64,000 bases of DNA from NCBI RefSeq assembly GCF_011045165.1, contig NZ_JAAKZI010000007.1, positions 62,001-126,000 on the forward strand, written 5' to 3'. This document shows positions 25,706 to 33,750 of this stretch, piece after piece; position 1 is the first letter of the stretch; the number at the start of each line of letters is the position of its first letter. The DNA comes from Arthrobacter silviterrae (GTDB lineage: Bacteria > Actinomycetota > Actinomycetes > Actinomycetales > Micrococcaceae). The notes beneath the pieces were generated by a model. The model did not search any database. It saw only the letters and a list, made by a program, of their open reading frames with translations, and had not been told where the DNA came from. A program made the translations under genes and the position numbers.

Positions 25706-26467
25706 GTGTCCTCAGACCCGGAATCCCCGAAGCTTGAGGACGGCCATCAACTGCTTTTGAAGCGTCTCGGTGTCACTATTGATGCCGGGACGCTTCGTCT
25801 TGCCCTGACGCACCGTTCCTACGCCTACGAAAATGGTGGCATCCCCACCAATGAGCGCCTGGAATTTTTGGGTGACTCCATTCTGGGCTTCTCCGTCACC
25901 GACGCACTGTACCGTGACAACCCCACACTTCCCGAGGGCGAGCTGGCCAAGCGCCGCTCCGCCGTCGTCTCCACCCGCGCCCTCGCCTCGATCGCCCGCT
26001 CGCTGGGCGTAGGCGAATTCATCTATCTGGGCCAGGGCGAACGCCTCACCAAGGGCCGCAACAAGTCCTCGATCCTGGCCGACACCATGGAATCACTGAT
26101 CGGCGCCACCTACCTCACCCACGGCATTGAGACCGCGCGCGAGCTGGTCATGCGCCTGGTGGGACCCCTGCTGGCGGACTCGGCCGTCCTGGGCGCCGGT
26201 ACCGACTGGAAAACCAACATCCAGGAAATTGCCGCAGCACGCCACCTCGGCACCATTGAGTACGAGATCACCGGCACCGGCCCGGACCACAACCGCTCCT
26301 TTTCCGCACGCCTGCTGATCGGCGGCCAGCATTTCGGCACGGGCGCAGGCCCTTCCAAGAAGGAGGCCGAGCGCTCCGCAGCCGCCGCGGGCTGGAACGT
26401 CCTGCAGGAGCGTTTTGCCGGCAAGGGTGGTGCCGCCGGTTCGGCGTCCGGAACAGCTGCCGGCTAA
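25706..26467 (+). CDS. rnc: Ribonuclease III
   Basis: This 253-residue double-strand-specific endoribonuclease processes rRNA precursors and structured mRNAs. The catalytic signature NERLEFLGDSILGFSVTDAL holds the Mg-binding acidic residues, and the second acidic site is DTMESLIGATYLT. A C-terminal dsRNA-binding domain (about 170-238) includes TDWKTNIQEIAAARHLG and GAGPSKKEAERSAAAAGW. GTG 25706 is chosen because AGGAG lies 6 bases before it; TTG 25691 upstream is less likely. The stop TAA directly abuts the mutM ATG. Confidence 0.94.
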   Translation: MSSDPESPKLEDGHQLLLKRLGVTIDAGTLRLALTHRSYAYENGGIPTNERLEFLGDSILGFSVTDALYRDNPTLPEGELAKRRSAVVSTRALASIARSLGVGEFIYLGQGERLTKGRNKSSILADTMESLIGATYLTHGIETARELVMRLVGPLLADSAVLGAGTDWKTNIQEIAAARHLGTIEYEITGTGPDHNRSFSARLLIGGQHFGTGAGPSKKEAERSAAAAGWNVLQERFAGKGGAAGSASGTAAG

Positions 26468-27481
26468 ATGCCCGAGCTGCCCGAAGTTGAGGTGGTGCGG
26501 CGCGGACTGGCACGCTGGATTGCCGGGCGCACCGTCACGGCCGTTTCCGTCCCGGACCCGCGCTCCATCCGCCGCCACGCACTCGGCACCGAGGACTTCC
26601 GCGGAAACCTGCTGGGTGCCACTGTCCTGGACGTGGTCCGGCGCGGCAAGTTCCTCTGGATGCCCCTGGCCGATTCGGCGCCCGGTTCCCAGCCGTACGG
26701 AGGTTCACTGCCCCACACCGCCCTGGTGGCCCACCTGGGCATGAGCGGCCAGCTCCTGGTGGAGTCTCCCGGGCAGCCGCATGAAAAACACCTCAAGGTC
26801 CGGATTACCTTCTCCCCGCGCGAGGATGCGCCCGAGGAGCTCCGCTTCATCGATCAGCGAATTTTCGGCGGCCTTTTCGTGACCTCGCTGGTGCCCACGG
26901 CGGACGGGCTGCCCGGCGGCGGCATTGGAACCCGCGGTGCCGCCGAAATAGGGCCCGACGTGAACGGACATGCTTCAGGCACCGGGTGGGCCCTGGTTCC
27001 CGCCGAGGCGGCCCACATCGGCCGCGACCCGCTGGACCCGCACTTTGACATCGAGGCCTTCCACCAGAAGCTGCGCGCCAGGAAGACGGGGCTGAAACGC
27101 GCGCTGCTGGACCAGGGGCTGGTCTCCGGCATTGGCAACATTTATGCCGATGAGGCCTTGTGGGCTGCGAAGATGCACTACGCGCGGCCCACCGACACCA
27201 TGCGGCGCCCGGACACCGAACGCATCATCCACGCAGCCCGCGACGTCATGGTCCGTGCCTTGGACGCCGGCGGCACCAGCTTTGATTCCCTGTACGTCAA
27301 CGTCAACGGCGCCTCAGGATATTTTGCCCGGTCACTAAACGCCTACGGCCGCGAGGGGAAACCGTGTCTTCGCTGTGCCGAACTCGGCCTGTCCACGCTG
27401 ATCCGCCGCGACACCTTCATGAACCGGTCGTCCTACAGCTGCCCCGCGTGCCAGCCACGACCGCGCAACGCCAGGCTGTAA
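26468..27481 (+). CDS. mutM: Formamidopyrimidine-DNA glycosylase
   Basis: This bifunctional glycosylase/AP lyase removes 8-oxoguanine and Fapy lesions. The N-terminus [14 protein letters not shown] supplies the catalytic Pro2 and Glu3. The helix-two-turn-helix segment is [18 protein letters not shown], and the C-terminal zinc finger is C-L-R-C ... C-P-A-C at the very end. At 337 residues it is somewhat longer than usual, with an inserted Gly-rich stretch near residues 140-165. ATG follows rnc's stop without a gap, so the two are cotranslated. Confidence 0.94.
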   Translation: MPELPEVEVVRRGLARWIAGRTVTAVSVPDPRSIRRHALGTEDFRGNLLGATVLDVVRRGKFLWMPLADSAPGSQPYGGSLPHTALVAHLGMSGQLLVESPGQPHEKHLKVRITFSPREDAPEELRFIDQRIFGGLFVTSLVPTADGLPGGGIGTRGAAEIGPDVNGHASGTGWALVPAEAAHIGRDPLDPHFDIEAFHQKLRARKTGLKRALLDQGLVSGIGNIYADEALWAAKMHYARPTDTMRRPDTERIIHAARDVMVRALDAGGTSFDSLYVNVNGASGYFARSLNAYGREGKPCLRCAELGLSTLIRRDTFMNRSSYSCPACQPRPRNARL

Positions 27482-27669
27482 CCTTCCCGGCACACCCTAG
27501 GCGGAGGTTCGTGAGCGCTGGTGTTCGCTGCAGAATATGCTGATGTAGCCACCTGTTTCGCCACGGACTTCAGCAGTCAGGGTCCGGTTCGGCCTGAGGG
27601 ACGGCACGTTATCCACAGCGGACCCATCCGGTCTTGAACGTCCCACCCCTTTCTTACAGACTCAGTGAC

Positions 27670-28638
27670 ATGAATGAGTCCAGAATTCGGATGCACCTTG
27701 GGCAGCTGTGGCCAGCCGAGAGGTACGTTGCCACAGCGGCTCAGCTTGCGGATGCCGGCATGGATGCCCGGTTCGTGGCGGACGCTGTCCGTTGCGAGGC
27801 GCTATTTCGCTTGCGCCGCGGAGGCTACATGCCCATGCATAAATGGCGGGCCCAAAAGCCGTGGGTACAGGCCAAGAGCCGGCTCGCCGGCCATATCGCC
27901 GGGTCCCAAGGAAGACTTGCCTATACGCACTTCAGTGCCGCACGCCTGCATGGACAACATGCGTGGAATACCCCGGACCAGATACACGTCAACGTCCCCT
28001 ATGGCGCCTCCCTCGGCAAAGGGGCTGCTGATGTAGTCGTTCACCACATGGCCCTCGGCCCCGATGATCTGGTGCAAAAATACGTTCCGGGGGTCGGCAC
28101 AGTGACTATTACCAGCCTGGCCCGCACTGTTCTCGATTGTGCCCGTGTCGCCCCATTGGACTTGGCCGCTGTTATTGGCGACTCTGCGCTGCACAGGGGA
28201 TTGAAGCTGGCGGAGTTGGAAAACCTCGCGGCCAGAATGGCCGGCTACCGGGGCATCAAGCGTGCCGTCAAGGCCGTTGGAATGCTCAATGCCTTGGCCG
28301 AATCCGCCGGGGAAACGCGCACCCGGCTCATAGTCGCCCAACTGCCCCTTGAGCCGCCGGAACTGCAGGTCACACTCTACGTTGACGGCAAGGAATACCG
28401 TCCGGACCTGGCCTGGCGCGGGGTGAATCTGATTGTGGAGTTCGACGGCAACACCAAATACTTCGACTATGCAACACCGACGGACGAAGCGTTGGTGGCA
28501 GAACGCGAACGGGAAAGTGCCCTCATGGAGGAGGGCTGGCGGTTCATCCGCATCAAGTGGCGCCATCTCCAGCGGCCGGACGAGGTCAAGGCCCGCGTTC
28601 TGGCTGCCTACCTGTCAGCCTCGGAGCGTGCGGCCTGA
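27670..28638 (+). CDS. DUF559-type protein with AbiEi-like N-terminal domain
   Basis: This 322-residue protein has an N-terminal winged-helix-like region (about 15-60, AAQLADAGMDARFVADAVRC and LFRLRRGGYMP) of the sort seen in AbiEi-type antitoxin-like proteins. The middle part includes ITSLARTVLDCARV. The C-terminal domain from about residue 225 has VNLIVEFDGNTKYFD and EGWRFIRIKWRHL, which fit the Vsr-like PD-(D/E)XK fold of DUF559. Such proteins are common and multicopy in Micrococcaceae; their role is unknown and no AbiEii toxin gene is adjacent. ATG 27670 begins MNESRIRMHLG; no strong ribosome site is seen. Confidence 0.68.
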   Translation: MNESRIRMHLGQLWPAERYVATAAQLADAGMDARFVADAVRCEALFRLRRGGYMPMHKWRAQKPWVQAKSRLAGHIAGSQGRLAYTHFSAARLHGQHAWNTPDQIHVNVPYGASLGKGAADVVVHHMALGPDDLVQKYVPGVGTVTITSLARTVLDCARVAPLDLAAVIGDSALHRGLKLAELENLAARMAGYRGIKRAVKAVGMLNALAESAGETRTRLIVAQLPLEPPELQVTLYVDGKEYRPDLAWRGVNLIVEFDGNTKYFDYATPTDEALVAERERESALMEEGWRFIRIKWRHLQRPDEVKARVLAAYLSASERAA

Positions 28639-28749
28639 ACCCACTCAGTGAATGCTGGACTTGCTTGCGAGAACGGTGGTTCCGCAGGGCAATCTTGCAC
28701 ACAACTCCAGCGTTCGGGCCTGAAATGCAGGCAACTCCAGTGCTCGCCG

Positions 28750-29769
28750 TCAGTTGCCGTAATGCCGAGCCAGCAGGGCCAGGCCTTCATCCAGGGAGAT
28801 CGCGGGGGCCCAGTCGAGCACCTCGCGCGTGTGTCGCTGGTCGAACCAGTGAGCAGTTGAGAGCTGTTCGGCCAGAAAGCGCGTCATGGGCGGCTCATCG
28901 CGGACCCATCCGCGCGTTCCCGCAGCCAGCCAGGCCTTCTCAATGACCGAGCCGGCGCCGCGGGCCAACCAGCCCGGCACGGAAAAGGCGGGTTCGGGCA
29001 CGCCGGCGGCCCGGCAGATCCCGGCAATGAGCTCGCCCACCGGACGCGGCTCGCCGTTGGTCACCACCAGGGCCTGGCCGTGGGCGTGGTCCATGCGCTC
29101 CAGCCCGCGCACAATCGCCTCCGCGGCATTGTCCACATAGGTGGTGTCGATCAGCGCGCGGCCGCCGTCGAGCAGGGGCAGGCGGCCGGCGCGGGCGCGC
29201 TCCACCACGCGCTCCACCAGCTGTGTGTCGCCGGGCCCCCAGACGATGTGGGGGCGGATGGCCGCCACCCGAAACTCCGGGGAGTCCTCGGCCAGTGCCA
29301 GGTCCTCGGCGGCAGCTTTCGACCGGGCGTAAAAGCCGCGGGCGCGTTCAGGATCGGCGCTTCCCGCGCCCGCACCCACGATCGAGGAGCCAAAGTGCGC
29401 CACGGACGGGGAGGACACAAACACGAAGTCCCGCACTCCCGCATGCCGGGACGCCGCCAGCAGCTGGCGGGTCCCCACAATATTGGTGGAGACAAAGTCC
29501 GCCCATTCGCCGGTGAAAGACACCTTCGCAGCCAGGTGGATGACGGCGTCAACGCCTGCCGCGGCCCGCGCTGCAACGTCAGGATCGGCCACGGAACCCT
29601 GCACGGATTCCCACGGGTCGTGGACGGCGCGGCGCTGCAGCGAGCGGACGGACCAGCCCCGGGCGTGCAGGAGCCGGGCCACGGCGCGGCCCAGCAGCCC
29701 GCTGGTGCCTGTCACCAGGACGCGGCGGGACGGGCCCGGGGTGCCGGCTGCCGCCGTCGGGCCCGGCAT
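28750..29769 (-). CDS. oleD: OleD-type NAD(P)-dependent reductase
   Basis: This 339-residue extended short-chain dehydrogenase of the 3-beta-HSD type has the Rossmann loop VLVTGTSGLLGRAVARLL and the FYARSKAAAEDLAL segment, whose Y-x3-K is catalytic. In long-chain olefin synthesis OleD reduces the 2-alkyl-3-ketoacid from OleA to the beta-hydroxy acid. Context supports this over a generic epimerase: the ATG overlaps the oleBC stop (TGATG), and oleA lies at the head of the same unit. It is the last gene of the operon. Confidence 0.88.
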   Translation of the reverse strand: MPGPTAAAGTPGPSRRVLVTGTSGLLGRAVARLLHARGWSVRSLQRRAVHDPWESVQGSVADPDVAARAAAGVDAVIHLAAKVSFTGEWADFVSTNIVGTRQLLAASRHAGVRDFVFVSSPSVAHFGSSIVGAGAGSADPERARGFYARSKAAAEDLALAEDSPEFRVAAIRPHIVWGPGDTQLVERVVERARAGRLPLLDGGRALIDTTYVDNAAEAIVRGLERMDHAHGQALVVTNGEPRPVGELIAGICRAAGVPEPAFSVPGWLARGAGSVIEKAWLAAGTRGWVRDEPPMTRFLAEQLSTAHWFDQRHTREVLDWAPAISLDEGLALLARHYGN

Positions 29770-32480
29770 CAGGGCCGCCCCGGCCTGGCTCCGGCCAGCA
29801 TGCGCGACGCCCAGGCCGCCAGGGCTGCCCGGTCAATCTTCGAGTTGTGGCGCACGTCCGTGGGCATGGCGTCGATGACCAGAACGGCGGCCGGCACCAG
29901 CCCGGTCAGGGCCACGGCGGCGCGGACGTCTCGGGACAGCCCGGTGTCCGCCAAGCCGGAGCGCCGGGCGGCCGGCGCCGTCTCAACGATCGCCACAGCC
30001 ACCTGGGCCCCGGCCGGGCCAACACCGACGACGGCGGCGCGCGCCACCGCGGGCACCGATTCGGCGGCCAGCTCACCGGCCACCGGCGTCCGGACGCCGT
30101 TGGCCGTGGTCAGGACATGGGCCATGCGCCCCTCGACCCACAGGCGGCCTTCGGCGTCGAGGTGGCCCACATCGCCGCTGCGGTGCCAGCCGGGGATGGC
30201 GGCTGCGTGCTCCTGCGTGATCCAGAGGCGGTCGTAGCGTTCCAACACGTGCGGGGCGCTGACCAGGATCTCACCGGTCACGTGCGGTTCCGTGGTGGGG
30301 GCCAGGCTGCCGGTGCCATCCGCGCGCACTGGCGCAATTGCCACCGAGGCGCCGCTGACGGGCAGTCCCACGCACACGCCTTCGCCGGTCCCCGCCGCCC
30401 TGATGCCGGCCAGGTCAATGTCCGTCACCGGCAGTGCCTCGGTCATGCCATACGGGGTGTGCAGGGAGGCATGGGGTGCCAGTTCCTGGACCTGCGCCAG
30501 CAGGGGTTCGCCCAGGGGCGCCCCCGCGGAAAGGAAAAGTTCGACGCCGGCCAGCGCGGTTTTGCGGGCGGGCGGGAGTTCCGCCGCGGTCGCCACGACG
30601 TTGACCAGCGCGGCGGGGGAGGCGAAGACCACAGTGGCGTTGATGGCGGCTGCAGCGTCCGCCAGCGCCTTGGCCGTCAGGGTGCGCGGGGCCGTGACGT
30701 CCATGTCGGGTGTGACGGACGTGGCCCCGAGGGCCGGGCCCAGCAGGGCAAACGGGGCGAAGCCGGCCACGAGCGACGTGCCGGCCCGGAGCTTGTACGT
30801 GGCCTGCAGCGTGTCCCGCATGGCGGCCAGCCGCCGGTGCGTGTAGACCACGCCCTTGGCCGGCCCGGTGGAGCCGGAGGTGAACAGCACCGCGGCGTCG
30901 GCGTCGGGGTCCGGGACGGCGGGTGCGGCGGCCGTGCAGGCCAGGCGGAGCACGCGGCCCTTGTCCATGAGCTGCGGAACGGTGGCTGCCACTCCCAGCA
31001 GCCTGCGCCCGGCCCTGTCCGCGGCCGGGGTGGAGTCGCCGGCGCTGATTTTCACGCCGGGCCAGTTGTAGATCCGGGCACCAGCCAGCGCCCGGCCGAC
31101 ACCCACCAGATAGGCGGGACCGGCGCCCTTGATGGCCCGCCCCAGTCCCTTCGTGCCCAGGCCCGCATCGGCCACCACGATCACGGCACCCAATCTCAGG
31201 CAGGCGTAGATGAGCGTGGTGAGGGTGATCCCCGGCGGCACCAGCAGGCTGACACGGTCACCCGGCTTGACGCCGAGATCCGCCAGCCCGGCGGTCAGGT
31301 CGTCAATGTCTCGGGCAAGTTCCGCCCAGGTGAGGCTGCGAGCGGCCCCGCCCGCCAGCATGTCCACAATGGCGGTGGAGGAATCTTCACGCCGTGCGTC
31401 GACTTCGGCCAGCATGGGACGGAAGGCAGGCGCGGATTCTGGCTTCGGCTGGGCGGCACTGCCACCCTGCGCAGCACTGCCACCCTGGGCGCGGTGACTG
31501 GCGTCGACCTGTTTGGCCAGCCAGGCAAAGGTGGGTCCGGCGATGTCCCGGTCCTCCTGGACCAGGTGGCCGGCACCCTCAAAGCGGTGCACATCGGCCT
31601 GCGGCAGTCGTGTCAGGAGGTCCCGCAGGTAGCGGTCGGAGAACACGGGATCCTTCGGCCCCCACATCATGAACGCCGGCACGCCAAGGGTGCGAATGCC
31701 GGAGGACACCTCTTCGAGCGCGGCCCACGAAGGGTGGGCGGGGGTTGCCGGAATGTCGGCCACGAAGTTGCCCACCCCGGCGCGCCGCACCGCAGTGCGG
31801 TACGGGGCCATGAACGCGTCCCGCACGGAGGGCGCCAGTGCCGGCTGCGCCAGGGCGTGGGTCACCTTCAGGAACGCCGCGGTGGCCTTGGTGCCCCAGG
31901 GGTGCACGGCCGGGTGCAGGGCCAGCTTCAGGGCAGGGGGCAGGGTGAATCCCGCAGGGTGCACGGCCGTGTTGGTGAGGACCACGGCGGCCAGCTGTTC
32001 GCGGTGCCGCACGGCCCAGCCGAGGGAGATGATGCCGCCCCAGTCGTGCCCAACGGTGACCACCGGGCCGTCCAGTTTCAGGGCTGCGGTCAGGTCGGAG
32101 AGGTCGTTGATGCGGTCCGCGAGGCGGCGGAAGGTGCCGGTGCGCTCGGAGAAGCCCATGTCCAGCTGGTCCACGGCAATGACACGCCACGGTCCGCCGT
32201 CGGCCAGGGTTTCCTGGGAAGTGGCCGCGGCCAGCAGGCTGCGCCACAGGTATGACCACGTTGGGTTGCCATGCACGCACAGCAGGGTCCCGGCGGGCGC
32301 CAGGCCGGTGGCGTCGACGTCGTCCCGGTTGTCCAGAAAGTGCCACTCGCGGCGTGTTCCGGGGGCGTCCGCCGCCGACGTTGACGGCACGGACAGCGTC
32401 CGGCGCCAGGAGGCGCACACGCCGGGCCAGGGATCGGGGTGGCGGGAAGGGTCCTGCGGGGGCAAAGCGGCAGTTACCAC
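29769..32480 (-). CDS. oleBC: OleBC fusion: beta-lactone decarboxylase plus beta-lactone synthetase
   Basis: One 903-residue protein carries two olefin enzymes. OleB (residues ~1-315) is an alpha/beta hydrolase of the haloalkane-dehalogenase group, with CVHGNPTWSYLWRSLL, the nucleophile Asp146 in GHDWGG, and GAGHLVQED near the catalytic His. OleC (~350-903) is an acyl-adenylate-type ligase with LFTSGSTGPAKGVVYTHRRL. OleC closes the 2-alkyl-3-hydroxy acid to a beta-lactone and OleB decarboxylates it to a cis-olefin. The fusion is the known actinobacterial form; the linker contains a short AQGGSAAQGGSAAQ repeat. GTG 32480 overlaps the oleA stop by 7 bp; upstream open frame to 32828 is antisense-like filler inside oleA. 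Confidence 0.92.
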   Translation of the reverse strand: MVTAALPPQDPSRHPDPWPGVCASWRRTLSVPSTSAADAPGTRREWHFLDNRDDVDATGLAPAGTLLCVHGNPTWSYLWRSLLAAATSQETLADGGPWRVIAVDQLDMGFSERTGTFRRLADRINDLSDLTAALKLDGPVVTVGHDWGGIISLGWAVRHREQLAAVVLTNTAVHPAGFTLPPALKLALHPAVHPWGTKATAAFLKVTHALAQPALAPSVRDAFMAPYRTAVRRAGVGNFVADIPATPAHPSWAALEEVSSGIRTLGVPAFMMWGPKDPVFSDRYLRDLLTRLPQADVHRFEGAGHLVQEDRDIAGPTFAWLAKQVDASHRAQGGSAAQGGSAAQPKPESAPAFRPMLAEVDARREDSSTAIVDMLAGGAARSLTWAELARDIDDLTAGLADLGVKPGDRVSLLVPPGITLTTLIYACLRLGAVIVVADAGLGTKGLGRAIKGAGPAYLVGVGRALAGARIYNWPGVKISAGDSTPAADRAGRRLLGVAATVPQLMDKGRVLRLACTAAAPAVPDPDADAAVLFTSGSTGPAKGVVYTHRRLAAMRDTLQATYKLRAGTSLVAGFAPFALLGPALGATSVTPDMDVTAPRTLTAKALADAAAAINATVVFASPAALVNVVATAAELPPARKTALAGVELFLSAGAPLGEPLLAQVQELAPHASLHTPYGMTEALPVTDIDLAGIRAAGTGEGVCVGLPVSGASVAIAPVRADGTGSLAPTTEPHVTGEILVSAPHVLERYDRLWITQEHAAAIPGWHRSGDVGHLDAEGRLWVEGRMAHVLTTANGVRTPVAGELAAESVPAVARAAVVGVGPAGAQVAVAIVETAPAARRSGLADTGLSRDVRAAVALTGLVPAAVLVIDAMPTDVRHNSKIDRAALAAWASRMLAGARPGRP

Positions 32481-33499
32481 GCAATTTCCATCATGGTCGT
32501 GTTGAGTCCGGAACCCACGCCCATGCAGAGCACGCGGTCGCCGGCGGAGAGCGTCTGCGCCTCCTGCGCCAGCGTCATGGGCAGCGAAGCCGGGCCCACA
32601 TTGCCCCATTTCGGGAAGGTCACGGGCACCTTGCTGCGGACCAGGTCCACGGCCTTGATGATGGCGTTGGTGTAGGAATTGGACACCTGGTGGGTGACAT
32701 AGCGGTCCATCTTGCGCCAGTCCCAACCATCCGTGTGGGCCTCGTCCCAGGCGTTCGTGACCAGCTCCAGCCCGTTGTCCAGCAGGCCCTTGGTGTCGGT
32801 GAACATGCCGTCGGGGCCCCCCACGCACAGCTCATGGTGGGAGGTGCCGGCGCGGGAAACCCCGCCCAGGATGCGGTGCGCGCCGGGGTGGTCGCTGGCC
32901 GGGCCGATGACGGCGGCGGCCGCGCCGGAGCCCAGCGTCAGGGTGGCGAACTCCCGCAGGTAGTCCTCCCGGGTGGACGTTTCCGCGTTCAGCCGGCGGA
33001 AGGTGGTTTCCTGGGTGGCCTGGGCGTCCTCGCCGGCCACAATGAGTGCGTACTTGATTTGGCCGGAATCAATCATGTTCGCGGCCAGGGTCATGCCGTT
33101 GACAAACCCGAGGCAGGCGTTGGCCAGGTCAAAGTTCATGGCGGAGGAGGGCAGTCCCAGCCCGTTGTGGATCTTGACGGCAACGGAGGGCTCCAGGTTG
33201 CGCCGTGTCACCGAGGTGTTGATGAGCAGGCCGATCTGCCCTGCCTCAATTCCGGCCTCGGCCAGGGCCTTCGCGCCGGCCTCAATGGCGGCGTCGTCAA
33301 ACGCGGTTCCGGGCGCCCACCAGCGGCGTTCCTTCACTCCTGCAACACGTTCCAGCAACCGCTTGGACAGCCGCAACCGCTTCAGGCTCGGGGCCAGGCG
33401 CTCATCAAAGTCGGAGGAACTGACCACCACGGGCGCCTCCACGCTGGTGACGGCAAGTAAGGCAGTGTTGTGGTGACGAAAAGTCGCGTTGCCGATCAA
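32474..33499 (-). CDS. oleA: OleA, head-to-head acyl-CoA condensing enzyme
   Basis: This 341-residue thiolase-superfamily enzyme is related to FabH. The nucleophile is Cys129 in FDLANACLGFVNGM, the histidine is in YVTHQVSNSYTNAI, and the asparagine region is FPKWGNVGPASLPM. OleA joins two fatty acyl-CoAs by a non-decarboxylative Claisen condensation, the first step to long-chain olefins. It begins with TTG 33499 (IGNATFRHHNTALLAV) behind AAAGGCTGGAA. It heads the oleA-oleBC-oleD operon and is divergent from smc. Confidence 0.92.
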   Translation of the reverse strand: MIGNATFRHHNTALLAVTSVEAPVVVSSSDFDERLAPSLKRLRLSKRLLERVAGVKERRWWAPGTAFDDAAIEAGAKALAEAGIEAGQIGLLINTSVTRRNLEPSVAVKIHNGLGLPSSAMNFDLANACLGFVNGMTLAANMIDSGQIKYALIVAGEDAQATQETTFRRLNAETSTREDYLREFATLTLGSGAAAAVIGPASDHPGAHRILGGVSRAGTSHHELCVGGPDGMFTDTKGLLDNGLELVTNAWDEAHTDGWDWRKMDRYVTHQVSNSYTNAIIKAVDLVRSKVPVTFPKWGNVGPASLPMTLAQEAQTLSAGDRVLCMGVGSGLNTTMMEIAW

Positions 33500-33550
33500 A
33501 TTCCAGCCTTTGTCTTGTGTATTTTGTGGTGCCCGGCCGAAACCAACCGG

Positions 33551-33578
33551 TTAATATTCGCCGGGACAAAAGTGACAA
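33551..33578 (-). promoter_or_regulatory. Candidate oleA promoter
   Basis: On the minus strand TTGTCA (33578-33573) and TATTAA (33556-33551) are 16 bp apart, and oleA begins about 50 bases further on. The match to the vegetative consensus is reasonable. The rest of the 251-bp oleA-smc gap holds a 16-bp palindrome (33649-33664) and no gene. Confidence 0.42.
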
Positions 33579-33648
33579 AGGTGCGCTGTCCCTGTCCCGA
33601 CATTAAGCCTCAGCCTTAACTATGCACCTTCCAGGGAGGTTATCGCAC

Positions 33649-33664
33649 ATGCGCCCCGGCGCAT
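33649..33664. promoter_or_regulatory. 16-bp palindrome in the oleA-smc divergent region
   Basis: ATGCGCCCCGGCGCAT is a near-perfect palindrome (arms ATGCGCC and GGCGCAT around CC) between the divergent oleA and smc starts, about 100 bp from smc. It could be an operator or just a small hairpin; no regulator gene is adjacent. Confidence 0.35.
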
Positions 33665-33750
33665 ACATGCGGGCGGCTACCCTGCCAAACATGGAATTCG
33701 CGGTAGATTAACAACGGAAATAACGCCCCTGCGCAGGAGTATAAAACAGT

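Noticed and set aside
32481-32828. Upstream extension of the oleBC frame
   Set aside because: The extra ~116 codons lie within oleA in another frame and are low-complexity. GTG 32480 overlaps the oleA stop and directly precedes the OleB domain.
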